NCBI GenBank assembly: GCA_033297205.1
Contig: MU859119.1
Location: 62,001 to 126,000, forward strand
Direction: 5' to 3'
Source of the DNA: Pseudoneurospora amorphoporcata
Lineage: Eukaryota > Ascomycota > Sordariomycetes > Sordariales > Sordariaceae
Length of the DNA: 64,000 nucleotides
In this document: piece by piece, positions 33,060 to 44,990 of the stretch
How the letters are laid out: each line of letters starts with the position of its first letter
Numbering within the stretch: position 1 is the stretch's first letter
Notes under the pieces: model-generated
Database searches by the model: none
What the model saw: only the letters and a program-made list of their open reading frames with translations
What the model was told of the DNA's origin: nothing
Position numbers and translations under genes: made by a program

Positions 33060-34351
33060 TCACAACTCCCTCGGCACCTGGGCCGGCTGGTTATTGAGCG
33101 CCGCCGTCTCGCCATTAGCGCTAGGTCGCGTAGCGGTAGGACTGTGCTTCAGTCCATCCTGGTCGCCATCGCGAGCACCCGCCTCAAGGTCGGCCTGACC
33201 AAAGTCGTCGGCGCCCGGGTTGACATCGTTGTACTTGAGAACATGCAACAGCTTGTAGAACCCGCAAGCCAGGAGGGCACCGAGCGCAGGGCCCAGCCAG
33301 TATATCCAGTGGTGTCGGGGAAAATGGCGGTTGACAATGGCCGGGCCGATCGAACGGGCAGGGTTGAGACTGGCGCCGGTAAAGTAGATGCCTGTTCACC
33401 GTCTGTCAGCATTTGAATCTGACAAAGTGCCTCTGGCGAGACAAAAAACTTACCGACCAAGTGGGACAGGAACAAAGCCAGACCAATGGCAACCGGAGCA
33501 GATGCCGTCGCGCTGTGCTTCTCAACCGCCATCATCAAAATGACAAAGACCAACTCGCACGTCAAAAACACCTCAATGAAGAACCCCTGAACAGCAGTCG
33601 CTCCGCCGCCCAACGTGGTCTCGACAGCCAAGGGGCCGGGGAATATCACTTGAACCAACCCGGCAGCCGCAGTGGCGCCCAGGATCTGAGCCACCATGAC
33701 AATGGCCGCACGAACGACGGGGAAACCACCGACAAGGACAAGTGCTAGCGTCACCTATTCTCTCTGTTAGCATCTTTCTTTTTTGTGGGGGGAAAAAAGA
33801 CTTACAGCAGGATTAAAAGCACCACCGGTAACACGGAAAAACGCCCAAACGTTCACCATTAAACTGAACCCGAACGCCAGCGCGATGTACAGCAAGTTGC
33901 TCGTCGAGGGTAGTCCCCCAGCATTGGCCGGGGCAGTGTTGGCCACCTGCGTCGCAGCAAAGGCAAAGAACAAGAACAAGAAAGTTCCCACAAACTCGCC
34001 TATCCCAAACACGAGGTTCGTGCGCATGGGGTGCGACATGTTGGCAAAGGGGGCCATGATGCCTCTTCTGCACCTTCTTCCAACGTCCGTGGAAGCGCTA
34101 GACGGGTGCGAGTGGGAATGGGAAAGGGTATACTTGGTGGGGGCAACCGAGACCGAGACAGGGTGGCTTGGACCGCCTGCTAGGCCAGCTTTCTCTGACA
34201 AAGGTGAAGGCAAGGGTGACGATGATGGGCTTGACGGCAGGAATGTGGGCTGCTGCGAGCGAGGTGGCGGGTTGGAAGAGGCAACAAGGGGCGTTTTATT
34301 TATCTCAACCACGGAGACTGTGGTCGACGAGACGGGAGCGTGGGCACCCAT
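33060..34351 (-). CDS. aquaporin / MIP family channel
   Basis: Three exons, 33806-34351, 33454-33754 and 33060-33391, with introns of 51 bp (TGCTAAC branch) and 62 bp (TGCTGAC branch), give 392 residues. After a Ser/Pro-rich cytosolic N-terminus of about 105 residues come six membrane segments. The first half-helix is GGAFNPAVTLAL (NPA 180-182, split exactly by intron 1); the second is GASLNPARSIGPA (NPA 292-294). The C-terminus is polar. Two canonical NPA boxes and Arg after the second suggest a water-selective orthodox aquaporin rather than a glycerol facilitator, although selectivity is inferred. The first ATG of the frame is at 34351. Confidence 0.92.
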
Positions 34352-36720
34352 AGTGTCTGTGTTTTCCCTTCTGTCCTTGTGTTCCTCGAGCTTGGGTTGC
34401 TGTTCGATCAACAGTCGATGGTCCTGGTGGACTGGTCTGGTCTGTACCGGGCTAGCAACGGTAGGTGTGCGAGCGAGCGACAGATGCAGTGGTTCCAACG
34501 GCTTTACCAGGATGTGCTATGGTTGAACAAAAGCTGTTGTTACCCTTACTTCAACCACGATCCCTGCTTCTGCTTTGTCTGCCGGGCTGCTTGTCGTTCT
34601 ATTGTCCTACAAGACAGACTGCTGCTGTGAAACAGACGCACAAGAGTTCCCGTCCTCTTTGGACTCGAATCGGTAGTGAGAAGGTGCCCAATATTGCTCA
34701 CACCACCGGGAGGTGCTTGGTATGATTATGACGCGGAAAACGGGAAAGCAGGAAGCAACTCGTAACGCTACAATGGTTCGGGTCCAGGCGGTAAGGAAGG
34801 CTTGGTGATTCGGTCGGGATGAACTGTGGAGCACCTGGAGTAACTGTGTTCAGGCCAGTTTGGATCGGAGATGGGTGATCAAAGCTGCCCAAGGTGCCAG
34901 GTGTGTCCTTGGGGTGTCTTTGCTTCTTGTGTGTCCCGCCGTCTTGGAGGTGAGATAGCGGAGGCGTGATGGTCGAGGATGGTCGAGGATGATACCCGGT
35001 TGAGTCTGCCAACAATAGTTTGGAGCAGGAAAAGATGAATTATGTAATTGTGATTATCTTTGTTGGAAGAAGAGGCTCTGTTCAGGGACCAAGTCGCGGG
35101 TAGTCGGAGAGACCGGTGACTTGGTTGGTCGGGATGCCCGTTGTGGGTGTTGGACCAGGAGTACGGGTAGTAGTCTGGGGAAGACAGACTGGGTGTCGAG
35201 GATATCGATAATGATGATGATGGTGAGGAGAGGAAGAGAAAAAAGACGGAGACTTGGAGTGGAATTGGAGAGAGATGGCAACGCTTTCATATGTGTTTGC
35301 CGTACTGTGGACAACAAAAGGAAGGCATGATGGAGTCATTTCAATTCATGGCGTGGTCTGGTTAGTAGTAGGCATCGTTCCTTCTTTCCTTGTTAGTCCA
35401 AGTGGTTGAGGCCAGCCATCTGCCAGGAAGGAGCTGATATCAAACCACCGGCTGCGACTAGCGCCTTCCTCGTCGTTGGCCTGCTTGGCGTCCTCGGAGA
35501 TGACCTGCCAAACCACACTTTCCCGCGATACGGTGCGGAGCTGAGGAAAAGAAGGTCGAGAAGAAGGAGGGTGGGTAGCAATATCCGGCATTTCTCCAAG
35601 TTCTCAGCATCCTGGATCGAATCCCACAAATCAACTGGTGGCTTCAAAGTAGTTGTCTTATCCATGTCTCTGCCCGAAGGTGCCGATGGAATGGAAGATA
35701 TCCAGACCGCTTCTGTGTCCCATGCTTCGTCCAGCTGGCTGTCCGCTTAAGCCCCCTGTACGGTTCTGGATTCACACAGATTCGGGATCCCTGCTGCTTC
35801 CGTTGCTGCCATGAATGCTAGTCTGAATGCGGAAGCCTTTACTTGTTGTTCAATCTCATTGTTTGTTTGAAGCTTTTATCGTGAGCTGTGGCTGCGTTGG
35901 TGACTGCTGAAGGTCGACACCAACACAGCCCACTGACACCCACCACCCATTGACCATTCAGCTCATGTATCGCGAGCCCAGTACTATCGTATGATATCGT
36001 CGTCTCACAACCTAAAAGAGCTGCAATGAGTGAGATCCGTCGAATAATCGCGCTTGTCTTGATATGGTATTTCTCGAGACCAAGTTGTGAACCGATAAGC
36101 TCGGGACATGCGAGGCATGCGAATGGTTGGCCATGATAAGAACTCATCGCCCTCCGTGCACTTGCATGCCATATTTTCTTGGGGTCTTCTAACATGTCGA
36201 TCCGGGTCGTCGTCCGGATGAGCCTTGGTTGAAACCCCGTCATCCATTCAAAAGCAATGAAAATGGATGCGTCCATGGGCCTGCAATGGGAATGGATAGG
36301 TGCTGGCACTAACATGCACTAACACTTAGACTCACTGACACTAACTTTTTAGGACAAACACAATTCCATCTGTGGACTGGACGAAGCCGGCGGAACGGGT
36401 GGAAAATCAAATGGATGGATGGAAGCACCGAGGTCCAATTATTTATCATATGCGGCTACCCGTCAAGCAAGCTCAGCAGACAATCGAGTTTCCGATTTCT
36501 TGCGCCCGTTCAGATGGATGTTGCCGTCGCTGCGATCGCCATGTCAACCTGGGCTGGAGGGGGGTTGTTTCTGATATCGAATACAGTAGCTGCACCCACT
36601 GATAACTGTTAGTGCGCACGGCTTGACCCTGCAAGAGCGGGTGTTGGCCGCTGTGGGTTTTGGCGTAGGTTACCTACCGTACCTAAGGTAGTGTCTCCAC
36701 TGTATTCATCCCCCACCTTC
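34352..36720. other. spacer, no gene recognised
   Basis: The first several hundred bases are the aquaporin promoter side. A 90-codon minus-strand frame (35393-35665, MDKTTTLKPPVDLW) starts with a real ATG but matches no family I know. Other frames are short. Confidence 0.4.
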
Positions 36721-36721
36721 T

Positions 36722-36840
36722 TTTTCGTGCTTAGGGTATTTAGCTGGAGGATCAGGGCATTCCTTGGGATTTTCCCCTTCTTCCCCAGGCCAACCAATAC
36801 CATCAATTTTCTACATTGGAGCTCCCCCCTCTTTCAGTAG
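36722..36840 (-). pseudogene. short coding relic, similar to one at 59.4 kb
   Basis: Minus-strand translation gives a stretch with KIDGIGWPGEEGENPKEC preceded by an in-frame TAG. The relic near 59.4 kb reads KPDGIGWPDEGRENPKDC. The parent family is not recognised. Confidence 0.45.
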
Positions 36841-39201
36841 GTTGCTTGACAAGGGCAAGGGGGGTGGCCAATCTCCACCACGGAGAGCGGGCATGACGGG
36901 ACCGTTGACCACGATGGAGTCAATTTTCGAGTTAATTGTTGTCGCATGTGTTGTAACTAAACATGTGCGGTAGCTCCTCCGCACAGCATGCTAGAGGTAC
37001 ATACGTGAACCGAGCTGATAAGCCCATTGGATTTCGCGCATTCGGTCCTTGGCGGTGGACTGCCGCGAAAAGCATCATGAGATCAAGTCACTGGATGCAC
37101 TGGTGTCATTTTATGGAAAATAAAAAAGAGCGGTGCGGCATTCTTGTCCGGTAGGTAGTAGACCCAGGACATGTTTGGTATGAGATGTACCCCCTGTCTC
37201 CCCAGCCGTCGCCAAATCTCTCTCTCGTCTCGTCTCCAGCTCCAGGGCATCATGAAAATTTCCGGCCCTGGTAGGATCTGGTCCAGGACAGGACAGGGGC
37301 TAATAACCTCCGTTCCTCGTTCCTTTTCCGTTCGAATCGAATGCATCGTAGACCGAAGACGAGGATGATAAGAATGAGTACTAGACGCAACAGACACCCA
37401 CCCACTCACCCACCGCCGGATTCTCGTCCTTCGGTACATTACACGTCGTCCACCTCCAGCTCGTCTCCGTCTCCGCCTGCCTCCCCGCTTCCAGCGCTGT
37501 TGGCCAGACCAGAAAGAGAAAGTCAATGGCGTCAAATGTCTCGAGATAAATAGGTCTCTCTCTCCCGAAGTAGAAGAGTCAACAAGCACAAGACGATGGC
37601 CATGTTTCAGTTCATGGTTGAACCTACCACTACCTCAAATCAGCAATGCGACTGTTGGAGGTTGGATCATTATGCTGTCATATGGAGGTACGATATCACA
37701 CCCCTTGTCTAGCCTGGTCGAGCCTGGTCGTGTGTTCACCGGAAATGAGGCCGGTCTGTGAAATGTTGTTTGTCCATCACCACTATTGGACGCCTGCTTT
37801 TCTTCCTTTAGGTTGTCTAAGCAAATGTTGTATAACACACCTTTTATACCATAGGTACTGCTCTGGGAATGGTTATTGGTGTAGTGGTGTAGTGGTGTAC
37901 TGTGCCCCGGAACCTCCGACGATCGCATTCAATGTGGTAATATGGGTACGGGTACTCTACATCAACCGGCAGGCAGGCATGGCGACAGAGCAAGAGCGCA
38001 ATCTGGTGGCGCTGACAGTTGCATTAGTTTCTGTTTATGTTGAGTATCCCCAAATATGCATGGGCCAGGAGAACTGCAAGAACAAAGTGCTGCTTTTGGT
38101 GCGGGATGCATTTGGAGCAGTTTCGAGCTGAGGTGATTCACTCTGGTAATACAAGACATTGCAGGGGATATTGTAGTGCTCTTGGCGCTGTACTTCCAGC
38201 GGCAATAACAAAGGGTAGTTCTGACCGATGAGCTTTACACTTGTCCTCTTGTCCGCGGTCCTTTTCAACATGACTGACCGTCGTGAGCTTGGAGAAACTG
38301 TAAAAGAAACACGGAAATGACAATGACAAAGACCTGGTTGTTGGTGACCGTTGTAGATCAGGGTAAGGGGAGAAAGAAGCGACGAGGGTTCGATGTTGGA
38401 AAAGGAAGATAATCACTTCAACGCCGTATGTACCTACCTAGCCACTCCACTTGCGGACTTCCACAACAGGTGGAACAGCGGTCTGGTCTGGAAGCTACCA
38501 ATCAAAGAGTCCAAGTGTACCATACCTTATGCAAGCCACAATGCCTGGGTCGCTAAGCCACCACACCTTGCGTTTGGTCAACATTTTATTGTCAAATGAT
38601 TCGTCTTTCCACTTTCTTCCATCATCACCACTGCCGGTAAACCTACGACACTCCTCTATCAGCGAAACACGAGGCAACAATCCCGAACCTCCCGTCTTCC
38701 CACCGTGCCACCCTCAGGATCTCCCGCTTCCCAGAGATGGCCCCGCGTCACCCAGTCTCCAAACAAATCTCGAATTTATACAATGCCTAAAACAGAGGGC
38801 GAACGTCGATTCCAAGGGGAAGACAAGATCCATCTCTGGGATGCCCCGCCATGGGAATAGGTGACGGACCAATACCACAGCATCTCTTTCGACAGATAGC
38901 TCGAGGCAGTGGACCGAGCAAAGTTTCGGGCGGCTGTGATGCCTCGCTCGGATTAGAAGAATGCATTACCGTCAGTACATTGCACATTCAATCCCTTTGA
39001 TCCCAATGCTTTTGTGTCTTCACTTTCTCGTAACAGGCTTTCCTAGCCAAAGCGAGGCGTACTGTTAATGGGCTACGACCACTTCGGCATGGTATCCGAT
39101 ATACAACCCAATTTAGCCACGCTTCTACAAGACATGCACTGCAACCATGGTCCTCGCCAACAACCACCACCAGTACCTCTACGAAACAAGAACAAGATTA
39201 C
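36841..39201. other. spacer, no gene recognised
   Basis: Frames such as 37083-37589 (minus) and 37646-38131 (plus) have no domain or credible start context. The right end is the 3' flank of the chitin-binding gene. Confidence 0.4.
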
Positions 39202-39988
39202 CTACAAAGTCTCACTGCGCATCGCAATACCAAAACTCGGTCTGACAACCAACAATATACGGACAAAACTGATCGCCCTCTCCACACCATCCAAGCTGGG
39301 AGCAACACCTCCCATAGTTACTTCCCAAACAATTCTGGCCGTTTCCACACCGTCCGCCTCGGCTGGAGACTTACCCGGGCGGGAGGGTCAAGGTCGGCGC
39401 TGCGATCGTGGTAATGCTTGTTCAGATGCTTGTAGTGCTGGTCGTGTAAGTGGTGGTGATTCTGGTGCTGGTACTGGCACTGGCACTGGCACTGGTGGAC
39501 CAAGTAGTTGGGGGCAAGGGAAGGGAACAAGTAGTAGTGGTGGTGCCCGGAGGTGAGGGTAAGTCGTCGTCGCACAACCCAAAAGCAGATTGACATGCCG
39601 CACCACAGTACTCTTCCCCAGACCCGCACCAGAAGAATTGAGAACAGCAAGGACCCCAGCCGGCGTCGGCGTCGGCGATGCCGGGGCAAATTGTGGAGTT
39701 ACCGCATTGCCCGTTTGTGGTTATGATTCCGGTGGGCATGGGCACAAATGAAAAAGTTGAGCTGGTGCTGCTGCTGTTGCTTGTTGTGATGCTTCTCTTT
39801 GAGGTACTGCTTGTACTACTGGTGGGACAGCGACCGGTTGTTTGGCGATTCTCGAGCTGGTGGGCGTCAAAGTTGGTGGTCAAGTCTAGGCCGCGAGCGC
39901 AAAGTTCGGACAGGAAGGTGCCGCTGGAGTGTTGGCGGCGGGCGAGACCGCGGAGGAGGTGTCGGTCTGGGAGGGAAAAGTCGCTCAA
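39202..39988 (-). CDS. chitin-binding protein with two CBM18 modules, ends uncertain
   Basis: The frame 39422-39988 contains a hevein-type CBM18: GQCGNSTICPG, WGPCCSQFFWCGSG, EEYCGAACQSAFGLC. It is followed by a Ser/Thr-rich linker. A second module lies downstream in another frame at 39202-39349: RCGNGQNCLGS, RCCSQLGWCGEG, FCPYIVGCQTEFG, but the last cysteine is replaced. CBM18 modules bind chitin and are found in secreted fungal proteins that cover or modify cell walls. I could not find an in-frame ATG or a signal peptide for the first part, nor a good intron to join the modules. There is a stop after the linker, and GTAAGTCTCCAG just upstream of module 2. Exon limits are therefore provisional, and decay is possible. 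Confidence 0.6.
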
Positions 39989-40411
39989 GCGGGATGCGAG
40001 AGCTGATGAACTGCTCGGTGCTGTGAGCGTGAGCTTGTTGTGCCTTCAAAGACATGGAGAATTGGAAAGAGTGCTTGAGGACACAGCATAACTGGAGGAT
40101 ATGCAATGGCAAGGACAGGAAAGCATCAAAGTGAAACAGGAAGTGTGGGCCAAGATCAGGGTCTGTTAAGAAAAGGGAAAGTGGGAGACGGCGGTAGATT
40201 GAGCGGCCTGTTGGGTGTGCGAGGTAAGAGGATGGCGGTGTTTGTGGAGGGAGGAGTTTGGCCTGTGGGAAAGGAGAGTGATGACTATTGTGCTGCAAGG
40301 TGGAAGGAGGGCAAAAGGGGAATGGTAAGAAGGTACGTGATGACGATCAAATCCCCTTTATCCAACTTTGTTCCGTCCTTGAACTCGATCACTCCCTTTT
40401 CCCTTCCCAGT
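39989..40411. other. possible 5' part of the chitin-binding gene
   Basis: On the minus strand a good 3' splice-site-like sequence (TTTCTTAACAG near 40165) is present, so an upstream exon with a signal peptide may exist, but I could not identify it. Confidence 0.3.
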
Positions 40412-40717
40412 TCAATCTTGACCGGGCCTCCATCTACCACTTTGCCCCTTTCCATTCATTCTCTCGTCCATCACTTCACCATTACCCCACCCTTGGTCAA
40501 CCCCAAATAACGTGATGGCGGCCCCGGTCTCGTTGGAGAAGCGGAGAGAAGGCTCGAAGATGGTGGGTGCATGATCAGCCGGCTCGACGGAGGGAGAGAA
40601 AGAGGCGGAGAGGCCGGAGATGCCGGCGCCGAGGATTGCGGCGCGTGAGTTTTGGGTTGAACTCGGGAGGTGCAAGATGCATCTTGATGTCGAATGCCCC
40701 CGCGTTGGCAGCACCAC
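40412..40717 (-). pseudogene. fragment of an FAD-dependent oxidoreductase
   Basis: The 101-codon frame contains AAILGAGISGLSAS, a Rossmann GxGxxG dinucleotide-binding motif, then PTIFEPS and GAAITLFG, typical of the first 60 residues of flavin monooxygenases. There is no ATG at the start of the frame and nothing recognisable of the remaining 300-400 residues, so it is best read as a truncated remnant. Confidence 0.45.
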
Positions 40718-42869
40718 GCTGTAAAAGACCCTTTATGCCGGCATCGTCACGCAGCAGCGACATGTCTGGCAGCGGCAGCAACGGTTGCATCGTCGTAGTT
40801 CATCCCATTTCCATTGCATGACAGGAAACCGCATGAATGGCCATCCGTCAGCGATGCACATACGGCTCAATTCCGGATGGTTAGGTTGTTTGTCATGCGT
40901 GTGCAGGGCGGTTGGTCATCATTATGGGAGCTCCTGGCGGCTATCCATTTCTTGTCAGCACTGTTTGTGTCGGTCAGGTCAGCACAATCGGGATCTCGAT
41001 GACATTTAGGACTGCTGGGTTTCACCTTGCAAGGAAAATCGCTTCGACCTCAAAAAAGAAAAAAAAAGAAGAGAAATTGGACAAAATGACGCGCACAATA
41101 ATGGGATCAACCATCTCGATGTGGACGAAGCAAACCGTGGTACATGTATTTCCCTCAGGGGTGGTGGGGCTGATTTTCATGCCAAGATTGTACCAAAATC
41201 ATGTGATGAGGGCATTCACAGATGCAAGTAAACACATCGGAAATAGGGGTTGCGTTCCAACCAAACACCAACGAATGACAACTAGGGGCCTGTCTCCCAC
41301 GGCAACGGGAAATCCACTACCATGCAAATCATTCCTTCCGGAGATGGACTCACGGGGCCCTCTCCAAGGGCATGGTGCGATATATCGAGACAACACCGTC
41401 TCGGGTCCCGGATATTGTCGGACGCCCAATCCCTTTTGAATGGCTGTGGGATGAAACGTCGATGCCACGTTCAAAATCCGATCTCGTCGACTTTACCAAG
41501 GACTCCGCAGTAGCCCGCTTGAACCCCCCCAAGTCGAGTGGACAAGGGACATGTGTGTTTGGAGACGGATCTACTTTTTTGCTGGCCGAGAATCAATAAT
41601 ATTTTGGGAAGACGGAAGTTCGTGACATTCCAACGGCTGGCCGACAACCGTCGCCGAGCACTGGAATAGATACTACACCTGTTGCCCCGTTATTGGCCCT
41701 CGTTTACAAGTCATTATTAGTCCACTGCCATGACGGAACCACAAAGCGCAAGGTACACTAGAACTACCGTATACAAAAGGTCTCGTGCCTCTGGCTGGCT
41801 ATCACGCAGGGTACGGGGAGTTAGCGGTCGGGGGGACGGACAGACCTCCGGCCCCTGTTAGTGGACATAACCAGGGTAACGATGACTCGCCGTGGCCAAG
41901 GTGATAGGGTGCCTAACAGAACTGGCTGGAATCAAGTCTCGTGATTGGACAATAAAAGGGGGCGAAGCATTCCATTCAGCGAGGGAACAAGTGGAATGGG
42001 GTCGTATCACCACACCAAATCCATCAACGGTATACCACCACAGCTTCGATTCAAAACGCCTTTCGTAAGTCAGTTTCTACTAAGGAACAAAAGACTGCGA
42101 AGGTAGGCCAAATCGAGGTAAGTGAGGTCCCCTGTTGAAAATGTTTATTCACACAAGTGCCATTGTCATGGCGATCTGTCTCGCACATCTGGCACATCCA
42201 CCCAAGAAGGACAGCCCGCTGATCATCCGTCTCCGTCCAGGCCAGTGTCATGTCAATCAATCGCTGCACCCAAAGTCAAGTGCATCAGTTTGGTGGGGCA
42301 GAGTGCCTCTGGGTGACCTGTTGGATCCCCCTGTGTGTTGGCCTGCCTTTTTGACTCGTTGCCGGAAAGGATAGCCACGCAGTCGGGTCGGTTCCTCGTG
42401 GACTCGATCAGGGAAGCATCACTTGTTGGGTGGGTGGGTGTACACTATTGCTTCAAATTCCACGCTTGTTGACAGCTTCCAATCTGCTGATGGTGCTGCT
42501 ACCAGACTGCCCTGCCTACGGTCTATAGCTCTCTCTTCAGCAGCTAGTGGTAGGATCCACAACAAGAGAAGCAATCGTCGATCGGGTCTTCGGGATTTTG
42601 TGACGCCAGGCTTGTCGTGCAGGCTCAGACACTGCTGCAAGAAAGGCCCTTTTTTGCTGCTTGCAGATTTCTCCTCATCAATCGGAAGACGAGAGAGGAC
42701 TCGGTGTTTTTTTGTCCCAACAACGTGGAACTTGGCTGAACAGTACCGACTACCACCCCCGACTCCCTGTCTTCGATGCGGCTACGGATTACCTTCTTTT
42801 GTTCTCACTCATACCGGTGTCCATCCCTTCCCCTGGACGACAAAGGGCAGCATCCCCCAGCCGGCACCG
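40718..42869. other. spacer and upstream region of the Zn2Cys6 gene
   Basis: No gene recognised. The frame of the transcription factor is open back to 42423, but its first exon is taken from the ATG at 42870. Confidence 0.4.
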
Positions 42870-44954
42870 ATGCAAAACTTTCGCGAGATTCGACCGGCCT
42901 CCATCCCAACCAACAGCCACGCTGGCCACCATGTTGAGGGGACAGCACTACAACCACGAGGAGTAGACCACCACGCCGAGCAACAGCCTCATAATGTGTC
43001 TCCAGGCTTTGCTGCTGTCCAACAAGGCCCACAGCGAATAGAAAGCATTGTGCTTCCGAGGAGAAAGCGGAGTGTGGTCCAAGCATGCCGTGACTGCCGC
43101 AAGACAAAGGCCAAGGTATGCATTTCCCGTCTTGTTTTTATTTTGCTCTTTTTCACACGGCTCTTTATCACCCCCTTAAACCACACCTACCTTGTTACCC
43201 GTGTCAACAACGTGTGTGTTGGCTAACCCCTGTCCCGGTTGTTTTTCACTACGGAAAATTAGTGCGGCGGACAACGTCCCAAGTGCAACAACTGCAAAGC
43301 CAAAGGACGACCATGCGGCTACGACGGCGAAGAGGGCCAGTCGCGCTACATGGCCATGAAGTCGCGTCTCGCCCTGCTCGAAAAAACCATGCAGCAGCTG
43401 AGAAAGGCGGCTACCCCGGACCAGGCCCTGCATCTGATTGAGGACCTTCAACGAGCGCCGGACGAGTTCTTCACGCCCATGGCTGCTGTTGACGAGGACG
43501 AGAATATGTCTACGACTGGAACACCGCTGACGATGGTCACGACTCCCGCCACGGGAACGCCAGTGCCGAGTTTACAGCATGCTTCCTCTTGCAACAGTCT
43601 CAACAGCAGCAGCAACGGTCAGAAGAACAACCAGACTTGCACAGCTTCTTCTTCGTCACGCCACAACTCGGGTCAAGGACAGGAACAAGAAGAATGGGCG
43701 TCGCCCTTCCATGTCCGTGATCGAGCATCGGTATCGACCGAACCGCCCATCTTGTCTCCGACACCGTGGCAGCTAGGGGATAACAACGCCACCAAATCGC
43801 CAGCAGCAATCCACCTCCCGATCCCCGACCTCGAAACCACCAACCTGGCCATAAAGGAGTACTTTATCCGCATCGACCGTTTGTTTCAACCCTTTTCGCG
43901 AAAAGAGCTTCAAGTCCTGCATCGGATTGCGTCGTCTGGATTTGACGGGAAAAGACAACAGCAACAGATAGCCCTCAGCTGTCTCTGCGCAGTCGCCTCC
44001 CTCGGTTCCCAATGTCGGATGGACGACGCCCAGACCGACGACACGCGCGTGCAAGAACACCGTGAAGCGTTTACGAATATCGCCAGACATTACCTCGACG
44101 TGGTCATGGAGCATGAGCCGCTCGATGCGGTGAGGGTGTGTGCCCTGCTGGCAGGAACCGTGATTATGGATAAACCGGGATTGGCTTTGAGTTATGTTGG
44201 TTGGTGTTTCCTTTCCCCCCCCTTAACCCTTTAACCCTTTTTTGCCCTTGGTTGCGGTTTACACCAGCCCCCCTTCCATCTTTCCGATCTTTCTTTCCCC
44301 AAGAGGATCTCCCGCTAACGTGTTGCGATTTTACCTTAAAAAAAAAAAAAAAAACAGAAACGGGAATGAACCTGTTTTCTAGAGCCTACAGGATGAATGA
44401 TGGTGCGGCGGCGGCGCAGAAACAGGCAGCCGCCCAACACCACCAGCAGGTTTCTTTGGCGTTGGCGTTGAACCCCCCCACGCCAGCAGCGCACAAGGAA
44501 ACTATCGGCCATGGAAGGAGTTGGCGGACATTGGTTTTTCTGGCGAGGTGTGTATACTCCCCCTTTTCTTTGCTTGCTTTTTGGTCAAGGTTAAACGTCA
44601 ACTGGCTTGCGGTTGCCGCCGTCATTGATGGATGGATGGATGGTTGGATGGATGGGTTTCCATGACGTTCCATTCCGTCTACCTACGTAATGCACCTGCG
44701 CGGACCGTGTGCAAATCTCACACGGTGTGACGGCATGAATGGAAAGAAGAAAGAAGGGGGAGATTGGAGAAAGGAGGGCCTGGCGCGTAACGAACGAACG
44801 GAACCGGCCGCTTTTTTTCTCCATCTGATCGTCGTCGTTTTCTTGTCAATTGTTTGCCGGGACATGCTAACTTTCCGTCGTTGTAGTTGGCTGAGTTCGG
44901 CTCACGGATACATCATTGGGAGCGACTTGTTGGTTGAGAGACAATTGGTGCGTT

Positions 44955-44990
<36 letters not shown>

